Source of the DNA: Brevinematales bacterium
GTDB taxonomy: Bacteria > Spirochaetota > Brevinematia > Brevinematales > GWF1-51-8
Direction: 5' to 3'
NCBI GenBank assembly: GCA_013177895.1
Contig: JABLXV010000017.1
Span: 1 to 64,000, forward strand
Length of the DNA: 64,000 nucleotides
Below are positions 1-8,432 of the stretch, one piece after another. The translations under genes and the position numbers were made by a program. The first letter of the stretch is position 1. Each line of letters begins with the position of its first letter. The notes under the pieces are model-generated. The model ran no database searches. It was not told where the DNA came from and saw only the letters and a program-made list of their open reading frames with translations.

Positions 1-801
1 AGTCTCGCGCGCACCCTCGACCTGACGTTCAACCGTATCCAGTTCACCACCGACATGGTACCGTCGGATATAACCGGAACCGAGGTGCTGACGGCGGGTA
101 TCAAGGAAGGCAAGTCGTTCCGTTTCATCAAAGGCCCCGTGTTCTCGAATATCGTGCTCGCCGACGAGATTAACCGCACGCCGCCGAAAACCCAGTCCGC
201 ACTCCTTCAGGCGATGCAGGAACGGCAGGTGACCGTCCTCGGCGAGACCTACGAACTCCCCGACCCGTTCTTCGTGATGGCGACCCAGAACCCGATCGAA
301 TACGAGGGCACATACCCGTTACCGGAAGCCCAGCTCGACCGTTTTCTTTTATTTATTTATATCGGGTATCCGAAGCGGGATGAAGAAGTACAGATCATCG
401 GCGCGGATTCCGGGAAACTTTCGGAACTGCGGGCGGTGATAGACGCGAAGGAGCTCAGGAAGCTGACTGAGGAGACCCGTAATATCCCGGTATCGGATAA
501 GGTGAAGGATTATGTGGTGGAACTCGTGCGGGGTACGCGCCCGTCGGAGAGCAAGCTCGGATTCGTGAAGAATTATATCGAATGGGGCGCCGGGCCGCGC
601 GCTACCCAGATGCTCGTACGCGCCGCGCGGGCGCGCGCCGCTATGGATTCTAAAAAAATGGTCGATAAAGAAGATATAGACTCCGTGCTGATCCCGGTGC
701 TCAAGCACAGGATTATCCCGAATTATAACGCGGTATCCGAACGCATCGATGTTTCGGACCTCATCGGGGAAATACGGAAAAAAGTCGAGGCGGTATTATG
801 A
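1..801 (+). CDS. MoxR-family AAA+ ATPase (5' partial)
   Basis: The reading frame is open from base 1, so the true start lies upstream. The first visible residues (SLARTLDLTFNRIQFT) are already MoxR-like. The Walker B region is VLADEINRTPPKTQSAL, followed by the sensor segment VMATQNPIEYEG and a C-terminal lid domain with GPRATQ. The Walker A loop is off the window. MoxR ATPases are cytoplasmic chaperone-like proteins that mature or activate partner complexes, often with VWA-domain proteins. No VWA or DUF58 gene follows here. Instead the stop overlaps the next start (ATGA), which suggests translational coupling to the exported FlgH-like protein. The family call is sure; the substrate is unknown. 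Confidence 0.93.
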   Translation, partial: SLARTLDLTFNRIQFTTDMVPSDITGTEVLTAGIKEGKSFRFIKGPVFSNIVLADEINRTPPKTQSALLQAMQERQVTVLGETYELPDPFFVMATQNPIEYEGTYPLPEAQLDRFLLFIYIGYPKRDEEVQIIGADSGKLSELRAVIDAKELRKLTEETRNIPVSDKVKDYVVELVRGTRPSESKLGFVKNYIEWGAGPRATQMLVRAARARAAMDSKKMVDKEDIDSVLIPVLKHRIIPNYNAVSERIDVSDLIGEIRKKVEAVL

Positions 802-1592
802 ACCGTGTCTACCGTTACGTTATCTGTCTGATCGCGCTTTTCAGTGTCTACGGCTTCTCCAAATCCGTGTGGACGACCGTGCCGATCTACCATATCAATA
901 TCAAACCGGGCGATATCGTCCGCATCAAGTTCACGGAAAAAACCCTGCTGAAATATAAGATCGAGAAGATACAGAACAATAATGCCGCCCAGAAGGGACT
1001 GACCGGCAAGGGCGAGATGTTCTCGTTCTTCCCTGACGTCGAGCTCAAATCGGACGATACGGTCAAATCTAAGAACCAGCTGAATATCGATAACCAGAGT
1101 AAGTTCACGGTATCCGCGAAGGTGGAGAGCGTGAACGACGGGATTGTGACGCTATCGGCGTCGACGAAGAATGTAATCAACGGGCAGATATTCGGGGTCG
1201 AACTGAGCGGGGAATGCGCGGTCAAGTTCATCAACCCCGATTACTCGGTGTTCTCCTACGACGTGCACAACCTCGATTTCGCGGTGAAAAATTTCGCCGA
1301 GACGGAATCGGAGTATTTTTCCCCGTCGGACCTGCTGTTCACGACGAACTTCGCCGAGATTATGACGAACCGTACCTATACGACGAATATCGCGCCGGTA
1401 ATCGGCACGACCGTGCTGACGAACGGGACAGTACTGACGTTCACGAATATCCGAACCAACCTGATCACGAACTATACTTACGCGACTAATATGTCGTCGA
1501 TCCGGCTCAAGCTGGAAGGGTTCACCGACGCGAAACAGAAGGAAATTATCATCAAATATATAGGTTTTATTATGAATTCCTTATTCAAATAA
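798..1592 (+). CDS. Exported FlgH-like protein with a T/N-rich insertion
   Basis: 264 residues with an N-terminal hydrophobic signal segment (about 5-20). The middle part resembles flagellar L-ring protein FlgH: KPGDIVRIKF near the start, then SKFTVSAKVESVNDGIVTL, VELSGECAVKFINPDYSVFS and a C-terminal DAKQKEIIIKYIGF segment like the FlgH tail. Between the last two lies a stretch of about 55 residues (roughly 175-230) built of repeated TN pairs such as TNRTYTTN and TNLITNYTYATN. I see no lipobox, which is usual in FlgH. The gene starts inside the stop of the MoxR gene. The FlgH link is by eye and moderate; otherwise it is an unknown exported beta-rich protein. Confidence 0.45.
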   Translation: MNRVYRYVICLIALFSVYGFSKSVWTTVPIYHINIKPGDIVRIKFTEKTLLKYKIEKIQNNNAAQKGLTGKGEMFSFFPDVELKSDDTVKSKNQLNIDNQSKFTVSAKVESVNDGIVTLSASTKNVINGQIFGVELSGECAVKFINPDYSVFSYDVHNLDFAVKNFAETESEYFSPSDLLFTTNFAEIMTNRTYTTNIAPVIGTTVLTNGTVLTFTNIRTNLITNYTYATNMSSIRLKLEGFTDAKQKEIIIKYIGFIMNSLFK

Positions 1593-1650
1593 ATCTACCG
1601 GAATGATAAAAACCCGCTCAAATCATTTAATAAGATGGAGAGATTAGCGT

Positions 1651-3537
1651 ATGCTGATGGAGGAAGTTCAAAGTCCTCAGGATTTAAAAAAATTATCGCT
1701 CGAGCAGTTAACTACCCTTTGCGGGGAAATCCGCGCATTTTTAATCGACAGCGTCCAGCGTACCGGCGGGCATCTTTCCCCGAATCTCGGCGTGGTCGAG
1801 ATAACGGTCGCGCTCCATTACGTATTCGATACCCCCGGCGACGATATTATCTGGGACGTCGGCCACCAGTGCTATGTGCATAAGATTCTCACCGGCCGCG
1901 CCGGGAGTTTCGATAAACTGCGGAGCTACGGCGGGTTATCGGGATACCCCAACCCGAAGGAAAGCCCCTACGATACGGTGCACGCCGGGCATAGTTCGAC
2001 ATCCCTCTCGATAGCGTCGGGGATAGCCCGCGCGAAACAACTGAGCGGCGGGAAGTCGCATACCATCGCGGTAATCGGCGACGGTTCGTTCACCGGCGGC
2101 CTCGTATTCGAGGCGCTGAACACCATCTCGCACCAGAATCTCCCGGTAATCACGCTCCTCAACGATAACGGTATGACGATCTCGGAAAGCGTGGGAGGCA
2201 TCACCCGATACTTCAACAAGCTCCGCACATCGGAGAGCTATCTCCGCTTCAAGCGGAAGGTGGAGTTCGGTGTGGCGAAGATGCCGGGTATCGGCGGCGC
2301 GATCCGCCGTTTCCTGTTCAGGACTAAAGAATTTATCAAAAACATCTTCGTCCCCGAAAACCTTTTCCGCGATATGGGGATGCTCTATTACGGCCCGTTC
2401 GACGGCCACAACCTGAAAGAACTTATCGGGGTGTTCACCTCGATCAAACATACGGTCGACCGCCCGGTCATCCTGCATATCAAGACGCAGAAGGGGCGCG
2501 GCTTCGAGCCGTCGGAGAGCGACCCCGGTAAATTCCACGGGATTGCCGGGATATCGGTCAACGGCGACGGCAGTATCCCGTTACCGGAGAACGGCAAGAG
2601 CTTCTCGGCGGTATTCGGCGAGACGGCGCTCGAGCTAGCGGACAAGGATCCGTCGATACATGTCATTACCGCGGCGATGACCACCGGGACGGGGTTGTCC
2701 GAATTTGCGAAGAAGTACCCCGGACGGCATACCGACGTGGGTATCGCGGAACAGCACGCGGTGGATTACGCGATGGGGATGTCGATCAAGGGGCTGAAGC
2801 CCGTGGTCGCGATCTATTCGACGTTTCTCCAGCGCGCGTACGACCAACTGGTGCACGATATCGGCATCGGGCGGAGTAAGGTATTATTCTGTATCGACAG
2901 GGCGGGGCTGGTGCCGGGGGACGGCGAGACCCATCAGGGGATATTCGATATCGCGTACCTGCGGATGATACCGAATTTCCGGGTGATGCTTCCCGCGACC
3001 GGAAAGGAACTGCGGATGATGATGGAGTACGCGCTGGACAAATGGGACGGCCCGTTTTCGATCCGTTACCCCAAGGACGCGGCGAACGAAATCGCGGGAT
3101 ACCGCCCCGAGGATTTCCCTATTATCGAGGGTGAGCCGGTGACGGTGCATGCGGGAAAAGACGTTCTGGTAATTTCCACCGGGACGATGCTCCGGGATAC
3201 GCTGAAGGCGGCAAAAATATTGGAAAAGGATGATAATATATCGGCGGAAATTGTTAATTTACGCTTTGCAAAGCCGATAAATAAAAATAAGGTGCGAGAT
3301 TTCGCGGCCGGGAAACGGCCTATACTCATTATCGAGGAAGGGGTCGCAAACGGCGGGGTATCCGAACATCTCGCATACGAGATACGGGAACAGAACCCGA
3401 AGAAGGAAGTCGGCATTTTGGCTATCCCCGACGAGTTTCCCGCGATTGGAACCAGAGAGAAATTATTACAGCATTATGGATTGACATACGGAAAAATTGC
3501 TGATACAATTAGAAGTTTACTAAAGAAAGTTTTTTGA
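1651..3537 (+). CDS. dxs: 1-deoxy-D-xylulose-5-phosphate synthase
   Basis: 628 residues, normal length for Dxs. It makes DXP from pyruvate and glyceraldehyde 3-phosphate, the first step of the MEP isoprenoid pathway, with thiamine diphosphate. Seen: SPNLGVVEITVALHYVFD near the N-terminus, the ThDP motif GDGSFTGG (from about residue 142) ending in NDNGMTIS, HIKTQKGRG, the transketolase core DVGIAEQHAV, the DRAG motif (about 416) and a C-terminal transketolase domain. Start: GGAGAG about 10 bases upstream of ATG 1651; a second ATG two codons on is possible. The last 60 bases carry a promoter for the next gene. Confidence 0.97.
   Translation: MLMEEVQSPQDLKKLSLEQLTTLCGEIRAFLIDSVQRTGGHLSPNLGVVEITVALHYVFDTPGDDIIWDVGHQCYVHKILTGRAGSFDKLRSYGGLSGYPNPKESPYDTVHAGHSSTSLSIASGIARAKQLSGGKSHTIAVIGDGSFTGGLVFEALNTISHQNLPVITLLNDNGMTISESVGGITRYFNKLRTSESYLRFKRKVEFGVAKMPGIGGAIRRFLFRTKEFIKNIFVPENLFRDMGMLYYGPFDGHNLKELIGVFTSIKHTVDRPVILHIKTQKGRGFEPSESDPGKFHGIAGISVNGDGSIPLPENGKSFSAVFGETALELADKDPSIHVITAAMTTGTGLSEFAKKYPGRHTDVGIAEQHAVDYAMGMSIKGLKPVVAIYSTFLQRAYDQLVHDIGIGRSKVLFCIDRAGLVPGDGETHQGIFDIAYLRMIPNFRVMLPATGKELRMMMEYALDKWDGPFSIRYPKDAANEIAGYRPEDFPIIEGEPVTVHAGKDVLVISTGTMLRDTLKAAKILEKDDNISAEIVNLRFAKPINKNKVRDFAAGKRPILIIEEGVANGGVSEHLAYEIREQNPKKEVGILAIPDEFPAIGTREKLLQHYGLTYGKIADTIRSLLKKVF
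3481..3509 (+). promoter_or_regulatory. Sigma-70-type promoter inside the 3' end of dxs
   Basis: TTGACA at 3481-3486, a 17-base spacer, and TACAAT at 3504-3509. It lies within the dxs coding region and points at the diguanylate cyclase gene starting at 3556, so that gene probably has its own transcript besides read-through from dxs. Confidence 0.7.
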
Positions 3538-3555
3538 GGTCCGAGGGAGAGGTGT

Positions 3556-4710
3556 GTGAGACAACCAAACACCGGTAAAGACAGCAAGCGCCTGAACTAC
3601 AAGCGACAATTCGTGAAACGCGACCGCGCGGTAAAAATCCTCAAGGAATTGAGCGAATTCCTGAAGATTTTAGACATGCGCGAGAGCAATATTCTGCACA
3701 CGATGATCGTCCGTTTCGCGATCGAATCGGTCGAAGCCTCGCTCGGCTCGCTGCTGGTCTACGATAATGAGCGCAACGTCCTGCGCTACCAGGACACCTA
3801 CCGTTATGAAAACAACAAAATTATCCTCGAGAACTACGGCGAGCTCCTCCATGATATATTTATCCGTCCGGGCGAAGGCATAGTCGGGGAGTCCTATATC
3901 AAGGCGATTTCTATTCTGGTGGACGATATGTCCCAGAAGGATTATGAGAAGCCCCTCATCAGCGACATTGTCAAGGTGGAAATCAAGTCGGTGATCGCGA
4001 TGCCGCTTCAGGTGGACAACGAGGTCGTGTCGGTGCTTGAAATCGCGAATACGTCCGATAAGGAAGCGTTCACGATGGACGATGTGGAAATCATCACGAT
4101 TATCGCGAACTTCGCGTCAACCATCCTCGACAACGCCCGCTTATTCAGTTGGGCTATCCATGACAGCCTCACGAACCTGTATAACAACCATTATTTCTAT
4201 AAGGAACTGTCCGATGAAGTCGAACGCAGCAGGCGTTACGGGCGGGTGTTCTCGCTGGTCTTTTTCGATGTGGACGACTTCAAGCATATCAACGACGGAT
4301 ACGGGCATAGCGCGGGCGACAAGGCGCTCCAGCTCCTCGCGGAGTGCATCAATAAGACCATCCGCAAAGAAGTGGATATCGCGGCTCGTTACGGCGGCGA
4401 CGAATTTGTGATCGTGCTCCCGAACACCGCCGCGCCCGAGGCGTTCAAGGTATCCGCGCGCTTGGCGACGCTGGTGAAGAACAGTTCGGTGGTGTCCTCG
4501 GACGGACGCGAGTTGAAGATTTCCCTGTCGATGGGTATCGCCGAATTCCCGAAGGACGGCGAGGAAGTATATATCCTGTTCAACAACGCGGACGAGTCTT
4601 TATATTCGTCGAAAGGCGCCGGTAAGGACGCGATCTGTATCTACGGCGAGAAGCCGAGGAAGCCCGACGGTACCCGCGCGGTGCCGAAAACCCCCGCCAA
4701 GACAAGATAA
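3556..4710 (+). CDS. GAF-GGDEF diguanylate cyclase
   Basis: 384 residues. A GAF sensor domain (about 35-195, SVEASLGSLLVYD through FASTILDNARLF) is followed by a GGDEF domain (about 205-360) with HDSLTNLYNNHYF, FDVDDFKHIND and RYGGDEF (GGDEF at 280-284), so it should make cyclic di-GMP from GTP. No membrane segment: a cytosolic sensor. The inhibitory I-site position, usually RxxD, reads KEVD, so product inhibition may be weak or absent. The start is GTG 3556 after GGGAGAGG; the promoter is within dxs. A Pro/Lys-rich tail of about 20 residues ends the protein. Confidence 0.93.
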   Translation: MRQPNTGKDSKRLNYKRQFVKRDRAVKILKELSEFLKILDMRESNILHTMIVRFAIESVEASLGSLLVYDNERNVLRYQDTYRYENNKIILENYGELLHDIFIRPGEGIVGESYIKAISILVDDMSQKDYEKPLISDIVKVEIKSVIAMPLQVDNEVVSVLEIANTSDKEAFTMDDVEIITIIANFASTILDNARLFSWAIHDSLTNLYNNHYFYKELSDEVERSRRYGRVFSLVFFDVDDFKHINDGYGHSAGDKALQLLAECINKTIRKEVDIAARYGGDEFVIVLPNTAAPEAFKVSARLATLVKNSSVVSSDGRELKISLSMGIAEFPKDGEEVYILFNNADESLYSSKGAGKDAICIYGEKPRKPDGTRAVPKTPAKTR

Positions 4711-4721
4711 TTATCATCTGA

Positions 4722-4851
4722 AAACCTCGATACTGCGGCTCGATACACCCCGCGAGAACGCGGGGCACTCGCCGTCCGAAATAATACGGGCATCGAGTAG
4801 CTCCGAACGAAGTGAGGAGCTTATCGAGATGGCGAACAGCGTATTGAGGCG
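4722..4851 (+). repeat. Hairpin-rich repeat, copy 1 (downstream of the GIY-YIG gene)
   Basis: Direct, imperfect copy of the sequence at 5169-5308. Shared 24-base core at 4760-4783 equals 5194-5217. It contains a perfect hairpin CCCCGCG-AGAA-CGCGGGG (4748-4765) and a second one, GCTCC...GGAGC, around 4799-4820. The copies differ mainly in hairpin arms and by an inserted short hairpin in copy 2. Together they bracket the small nuclease gene. Confidence 0.8.
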
Positions 4852-4869
4852 ATGTACATCGAGATAAAG

Positions 4870-5154
4870 TTATTTCTTAAAATCCTTTTTAGCTTTAGGT
4901 ATTAGCTTTTCCAAATCTCCATCAATCATCGCTTCTTTTTTCGTATGACTCCAATTCTGGACTTGCTTCTCACGATGAAACGCATCCTCAATTCGGGTGT
5001 AATCCTCGAAGTATACTAATTTTACGGGCAACCGTTTCAAGGTGTAATTTGCACCCTCGCCTGCGTTATGTTCGGATAGACGTTTCTCCAAGTTCCACGT
5101 GCTTCCGGTATAGAAGGCGCCGTCGTTACATTGAAGGATATACATGTATGGCAT
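4870..5154 (-). CDS. Small GIY-YIG domain endonuclease
   Basis: 94 residues starting MPYMYILQCNDGAFYTGST: a single-domain GIY-YIG nuclease of the YhbQ/UPF0213 type. Motif Y-I-L then Y-T-G, a conserved arginine in LEKRLSEHN, and FHREKQVQNWSHTKKEAMI as in this family. Start at 5154 is set by GGAG five bases upstream; a longer frame runs on into the repeat but has no ribosome-binding site. The gene lies exactly between two direct copies of a hairpin-rich repeat (4722-4851, 5169-5308), which suggests a repeat-nuclease cassette. Its biological role is unknown. Confidence 0.9.
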   Translation of the reverse strand: MPYMYILQCNDGAFYTGSTWNLEKRLSEHNAGEGANYTLKRLPVKLVYFEDYTRIEDAFHREKQVQNWSHTKKEAMIDGDLEKLIPKAKKDFKK

Positions 5155-5168
5155 GGCTTCTCCGATGG

Positions 5169-5308
5169 AAACCTCGGTACATCCCGCGCAGGCGCGGGGC
5201 ACTCGCCGTCCGAAATAGTTCGGGCATCGAGCCTGCCTGACGCGTAGCGGGAGGTAGCTCCGAGCATTGCGAGGGGCATACCGAGATGTCGAACAACGTA
5301 TCGAGGCG
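5169..5308 (+). repeat. Hairpin-rich repeat, copy 2 (upstream of the GIY-YIG gene)
   Basis: Second copy of the repeat at 4722-4851, same orientation. Hairpin CCCGCGC/GCGCGGG at about 5183-5198, then the identical 24-base core, an extra inserted stem around 5232-5254, and GCTCC...GGGGC where copy 1 has GCTCC...GGAGC, so the fold is kept while bases change. The rest of 5155-5473 holds only the galT promoter region. Confidence 0.8.
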
Positions 5309-5419
5309 CTTATCGGGATGCCCCGGTATTATATTTTTGCCTATTGTCTATTCTTCACCCGGGCAATATACTTATTTATTCAAATTATCAGGAAATCGGG
5401 ATGAGACTATGCACCAGAC

Positions 5420-5448
5420 TTGCGCTCTTTTACTTTACATACTACAAT
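5420..5448 (+). promoter_or_regulatory. Promoter of galT
   Basis: TTGCGC at 5420-5425, a 17-base spacer, TACAAT at 5443-5448. It sits about 25 bases before the ATG at 5474, which argues against using any upstream in-frame ATG as the start of galT. Confidence 0.6.
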
Positions 5449-5473
5449 ATTTCAAACGACAGGAGAAGGGGAA

Positions 5474-6529
5474 ATGCCTGTAATCAGAAAAAATCTTATC
5501 ACCAACGACTGGGTGATCTTTTCGCCCGGGCGTTCCAAACGTCCCACGGATTTCCACAAGACGGAGAAGGACAATCTCGACGCGCTCCGGGAACGTCCCG
5601 CGTACCGCGATAATTGCCCGTTCTGCCGGGGTAACGAGAAACCCGAGGACAGCGAGATATTCCGTATGCCGAACAGGAAGATGTGGCAGATACGGGTGCT
5701 CGAGAACAAGTTCGCGAGCCTCGACCGGAATGTCCGCCCGGAGAAGCGCCATATCCACCTTCGGAAGGAGATGGACGGCTTCGGTATCCATGACGTGATT
5801 ATCGACAACCCGCGTCACAACACCAACCATGCGCTGATGGGGCGGGACGAGATGGAAGCCCTGATGCGCGCGTATCTTCGCCGGTACGGGGAAATCCAGG
5901 CCAACGACGACGTCAAGCATATCGTTATCTTCAAGAACCAGGGCATCGCGGCGGGCGGGTCGCTCGAGCATCCCCATTCGCAGATATACGGACTCCCGGT
6001 GATGCCGTTCGAGACCCAGACCCGTGTCAACGAGGTCAAGAAGTACCACGAATTCAACGATTCCTGCCTGATGTGCGACCTGCTGAACGAGGAGATGAAC
6101 GACCGGATACGGATTGTCGCCGAGAACGAGCATTTTGTCGCGCTTTCCCCGTATGCCGCGTTATCGCCCTATCATATCTGGATCGTCCCGAAGGACCATA
6201 ACCCGTCGTTCTCGCTGATCGAGGAAAAAAATATCCCGTGGCTCGCGGATATGATGAAGACGGTGTTCTATAAGTTCTTCTACGGCCTGCGGAACCCCGA
6301 TTATAACTATGTTATCCAGAGCCTGGCGCGTTCGAAACGCGAGGCCGAGTACTTCCATTGGTATGTCAGTATTATCCCGCAGGTGAAGCGCAAGGGCGGT
6401 ATCGAGTACGCGGGCGGGCTGTTCGTTAACCCCAAGATGCCGGAGGACGCCGCCGAGGAGCTGCGGAATATCCCCGACGGGCAGCAGTTCGATTTTACGA
6501 CCCTGGAGGAAGACCTGACTGGGGGATAG
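5474..6529 (+). CDS. galT: Galactose-1-phosphate uridylyltransferase
   Basis: 351 residues. GalT swaps the nucleotide between UDP-glucose and galactose 1-phosphate (Leloir pathway); it belongs to the HIT superfamily. Seen: Zn-type cysteine pairs C48-PF-C51 and C198-LM-C201, and the active-site triad HPHSQ (166-170) in GSLEHPHSQIYGLP. This version resembles the archaeal/Thermotoga-like branch, which also includes ADP-glucose phosphorylases, so the natural sugar nucleotide is not certain. Start at 5474 has GGAGAAGGGG directly upstream and a promoter just before it; a longer in-frame ATG at 5420 lies inside the promoter. It may be co-transcribed with the membrane array that starts 32 bases downstream. 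Confidence 0.9.
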   Translation: MPVIRKNLITNDWVIFSPGRSKRPTDFHKTEKDNLDALRERPAYRDNCPFCRGNEKPEDSEIFRMPNRKMWQIRVLENKFASLDRNVRPEKRHIHLRKEMDGFGIHDVIIDNPRHNTNHALMGRDEMEALMRAYLRRYGEIQANDDVKHIVIFKNQGIAAGGSLEHPHSQIYGLPVMPFETQTRVNEVKKYHEFNDSCLMCDLLNEEMNDRIRIVAENEHFVALSPYAALSPYHIWIVPKDHNPSFSLIEEKNIPWLADMMKTVFYKFFYGLRNPDYNYVIQSLARSKREAEYFHWYVSIIPQVKRKGGIEYAGGLFVNPKMPEDAAEELRNIPDGQQFDFTTLEEDLTGG

Positions 6530-6561
6530 AGCGCACGATGGAATTTTTATCGAGAGTATAA

Positions 6562-7491
6562 ATGACCTTGAAAACGTTCACCACCGCTTTCTCGAAGTAT
6601 GTGAACCTCGACGAACTGGTCTACGACATCACACTTCTCTTACTGGTCTTGTTCCTGCGCGGGATGATCGTCCCGCCGGGGAAGACCTTGATCGACGTGC
6701 TGAACCCTTATACCGGCACCGCGCTTCTGTTGGGCATCTTTTTCTCCGTCGCGTATTATGTCGGGTTTCTTCAATCGCGGTACACCGAGGCGTTGGAAGC
6801 ACACCCCGTGGCGCTTGACCGGGTAATCAGGGTGTCGATGATTACTCTGTTCGTGATGATTATCACGGTTACGATTATTTTCTTCAGGATGTTTCCCGGC
6901 GCGGATAACGCGTTATCGATGGCGTGCGTGTTCGGGGGATTCTGCATGGTTGCCAGCGGAATCATATGGAGCTCCGCGAAAAAGGAAAAAGACGGGTGTA
7001 TGATGTCCATCAGCGTATTCATCGTATCATTGATTATCATACATTTTTTCATCAGCTTTATAAATTGCGAGGATAATCCCCCCAGTATCCTGAGGGCGCT
7101 GGGGATATTCGCGGCGGGCGCGGTCGTGCTCAGCCTCCTGTTTGTGCTGAATGTGCATATTTCGGACAAACTCTTCGGCGGAAAGAATAAGACCGGGAAT
7201 GTCGTCATCGCGGTGTTATTTAATGTGATTATCCCGTTAATGACGGCGATAATGGTCGGGTTCTGGCAGGAGATCGCCGCGGCCGGGGTAATCGGGGTTC
7301 TCCATAACGGGGAGCTGATTAACTATATTATGGCGGGGGTTCTGCTATTGACGGTCGTTATCGTCAGGGTACTCATGGCGCTCGCGCCGCCGTACCGGAT
7401 CATCAATACCGGGATCGGGATTGCGTCGTTCACGGTATATATTGTTATGCTGATTATAAATATCAGTTCTTCGATCGGGGCGGCGCAATGA
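6562..7491 (+). CDS. Array membrane protein 1 of 5, unknown function
   Basis: 309 residues, multi-pass membrane protein with about eight hydrophobic segments. First of five tandem paralogs. Shared marks: N-terminal KYVNLDELVYDI, a following PPGKTLIDVLNP loop, GFWQEIAA around 230, and the C-terminal block ALAPPYRIINTGIGIAS before the last helix. I do not recognise the family and see no catalytic or transporter signature. The ribosome-binding site is poor (GAGAG), so it may depend on read-through from galT. Its stop overlaps the next start (ATGA). Confidence 0.85.
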   Translation: MTLKTFTTAFSKYVNLDELVYDITLLLLVLFLRGMIVPPGKTLIDVLNPYTGTALLLGIFFSVAYYVGFLQSRYTEALEAHPVALDRVIRVSMITLFVMIITVTIIFFRMFPGADNALSMACVFGGFCMVASGIIWSSAKKEKDGCMMSISVFIVSLIIIHFFISFINCEDNPPSILRALGIFAAGAVVLSLLFVLNVHISDKLFGGKNKTGNVVIAVLFNVIIPLMTAIMVGFWQEIAAAGVIGVLHNGELINYIMAGVLLLTVVIVRVLMALAPPYRIINTGIGIASFTVYIVMLIINISSSIGAAQ

Positions 7492-8432
7492 CATGGAAAA
7501 CGTTTACGGCGGCCTTCGCGAAATATGTGAATCTCGACGAACTGGTCTACGATATCTCCCTTCTCGTACTGGCGCTTTTCCTGCGCGGGATGTTCGTGCC
7601 TCCGGGCAAAACGGTGGTGGACGTCCTGACCCCGTTAACCGCCGCCCTGCTTCTGATAGTCATCTTTTTTTCCGTCGCGTATCTGGTGGGTTTCCTCCAA
7701 TTAAAGTACGCCGAGTCATTGAAAGACCGCCCGGAAAGGCTGGAGACCGTGAAGGGGATTTCGGTGGTCACCCTGATCGGGATGATTATCACGCTGACGA
7801 TAGTTTTCGTCAGGAGTTTTCCCGGCGCGGATCCGGTTCTATGGATGGCGTGCATTTTCGGCGGGATTGGAATGGCGATTAGCGGATTGTCGATCAGCAT
7901 CCAATGGCGTGAAAAAGAGGGGTGCTCCGTATCGATATTCATTTTTTTACTATCGTCGCTGATCTTGTACCTATTCCTCACGTTTTTAGGGGCCGAGATG
8001 AGCGGGAACGAGGTGGTCGCATCGAGCGCGGAACCCGCGCTTGCGAGATTCGGGATAGCGGTCGTCATATTCTTCGTGTTGTTTATAGTGGAAGATATTA
8101 TTTCGGCGAAGCTGTTCGACGGGAAGAACCGGGCGGGGATTGTTATAAAGGCGATTATTTTTAACGCCGTCATTCCGCTCTTGGCGGCGCTGATGATGGG
8201 GTTCTGGCAGGAGATCGCCGCCGTGGGAATGGCGGGAGTATTTCAGAAGGGCGACGCGCTCGGCTTTATTCTGGCGGGTGTGTTGTTTTTAACCATACTC
8301 GGTGTACGGGTGCTGATGGCGCTTGCGCCGCCGTACCGGATCATCAATACCGGGATCGGGATTGCGTCGTTCATAGTGTATATAGTGATGCTGGTAATAA
8401 ATATCGGTTCGACGGCGGGGGTGGGGCAATGA
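7488..8432 (+). CDS. Array membrane protein 2 of 5, unknown function
   Basis: 314 residues, closest to protein 1: the C-terminal block is nearly the same at base level (a stretch of about 47 identical bases in the APPYRIINTG region). Its first 67 or so bases match protein 3 with one difference. KYVNLDELVYDI, PPGKTVVDVLTP, GFWQEIAAVGM and ALAPPYRIINTG are all present. It starts in the stop of gene 1 (ATGA) and ends in the start of gene 3 the same way, so translation is likely coupled. About eight transmembrane segments; no enzyme motif seen. Confidence 0.85.
   Translation: MTWKTFTAAFAKYVNLDELVYDISLLVLALFLRGMFVPPGKTVVDVLTPLTAALLLIVIFFSVAYLVGFLQLKYAESLKDRPERLETVKGISVVTLIGMIITLTIVFVRSFPGADPVLWMACIFGGIGMAISGLSISIQWREKEGCSVSIFIFLLSSLILYLFLTFLGAEMSGNEVVASSAEPALARFGIAVVIFFVLFIVEDIISAKLFDGKNRAGIVIKAIIFNAVIPLLAALMMGFWQEIAAVGMAGVFQKGDALGFILAGVLFLTILGVRVLMALAPPYRIINTGIGIASFIVYIVMLVINIGSTAGVGQ

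Noticed and set aside
4580-4768. Small minus-strand frame starting in repeat copy 1 and resembling the extended N-terminus of the GIY-YIG frame
   Set aside because: The likeness comes from the shared repeat DNA only; the nuclease start is set by a ribosome-binding site inside the longer frame.
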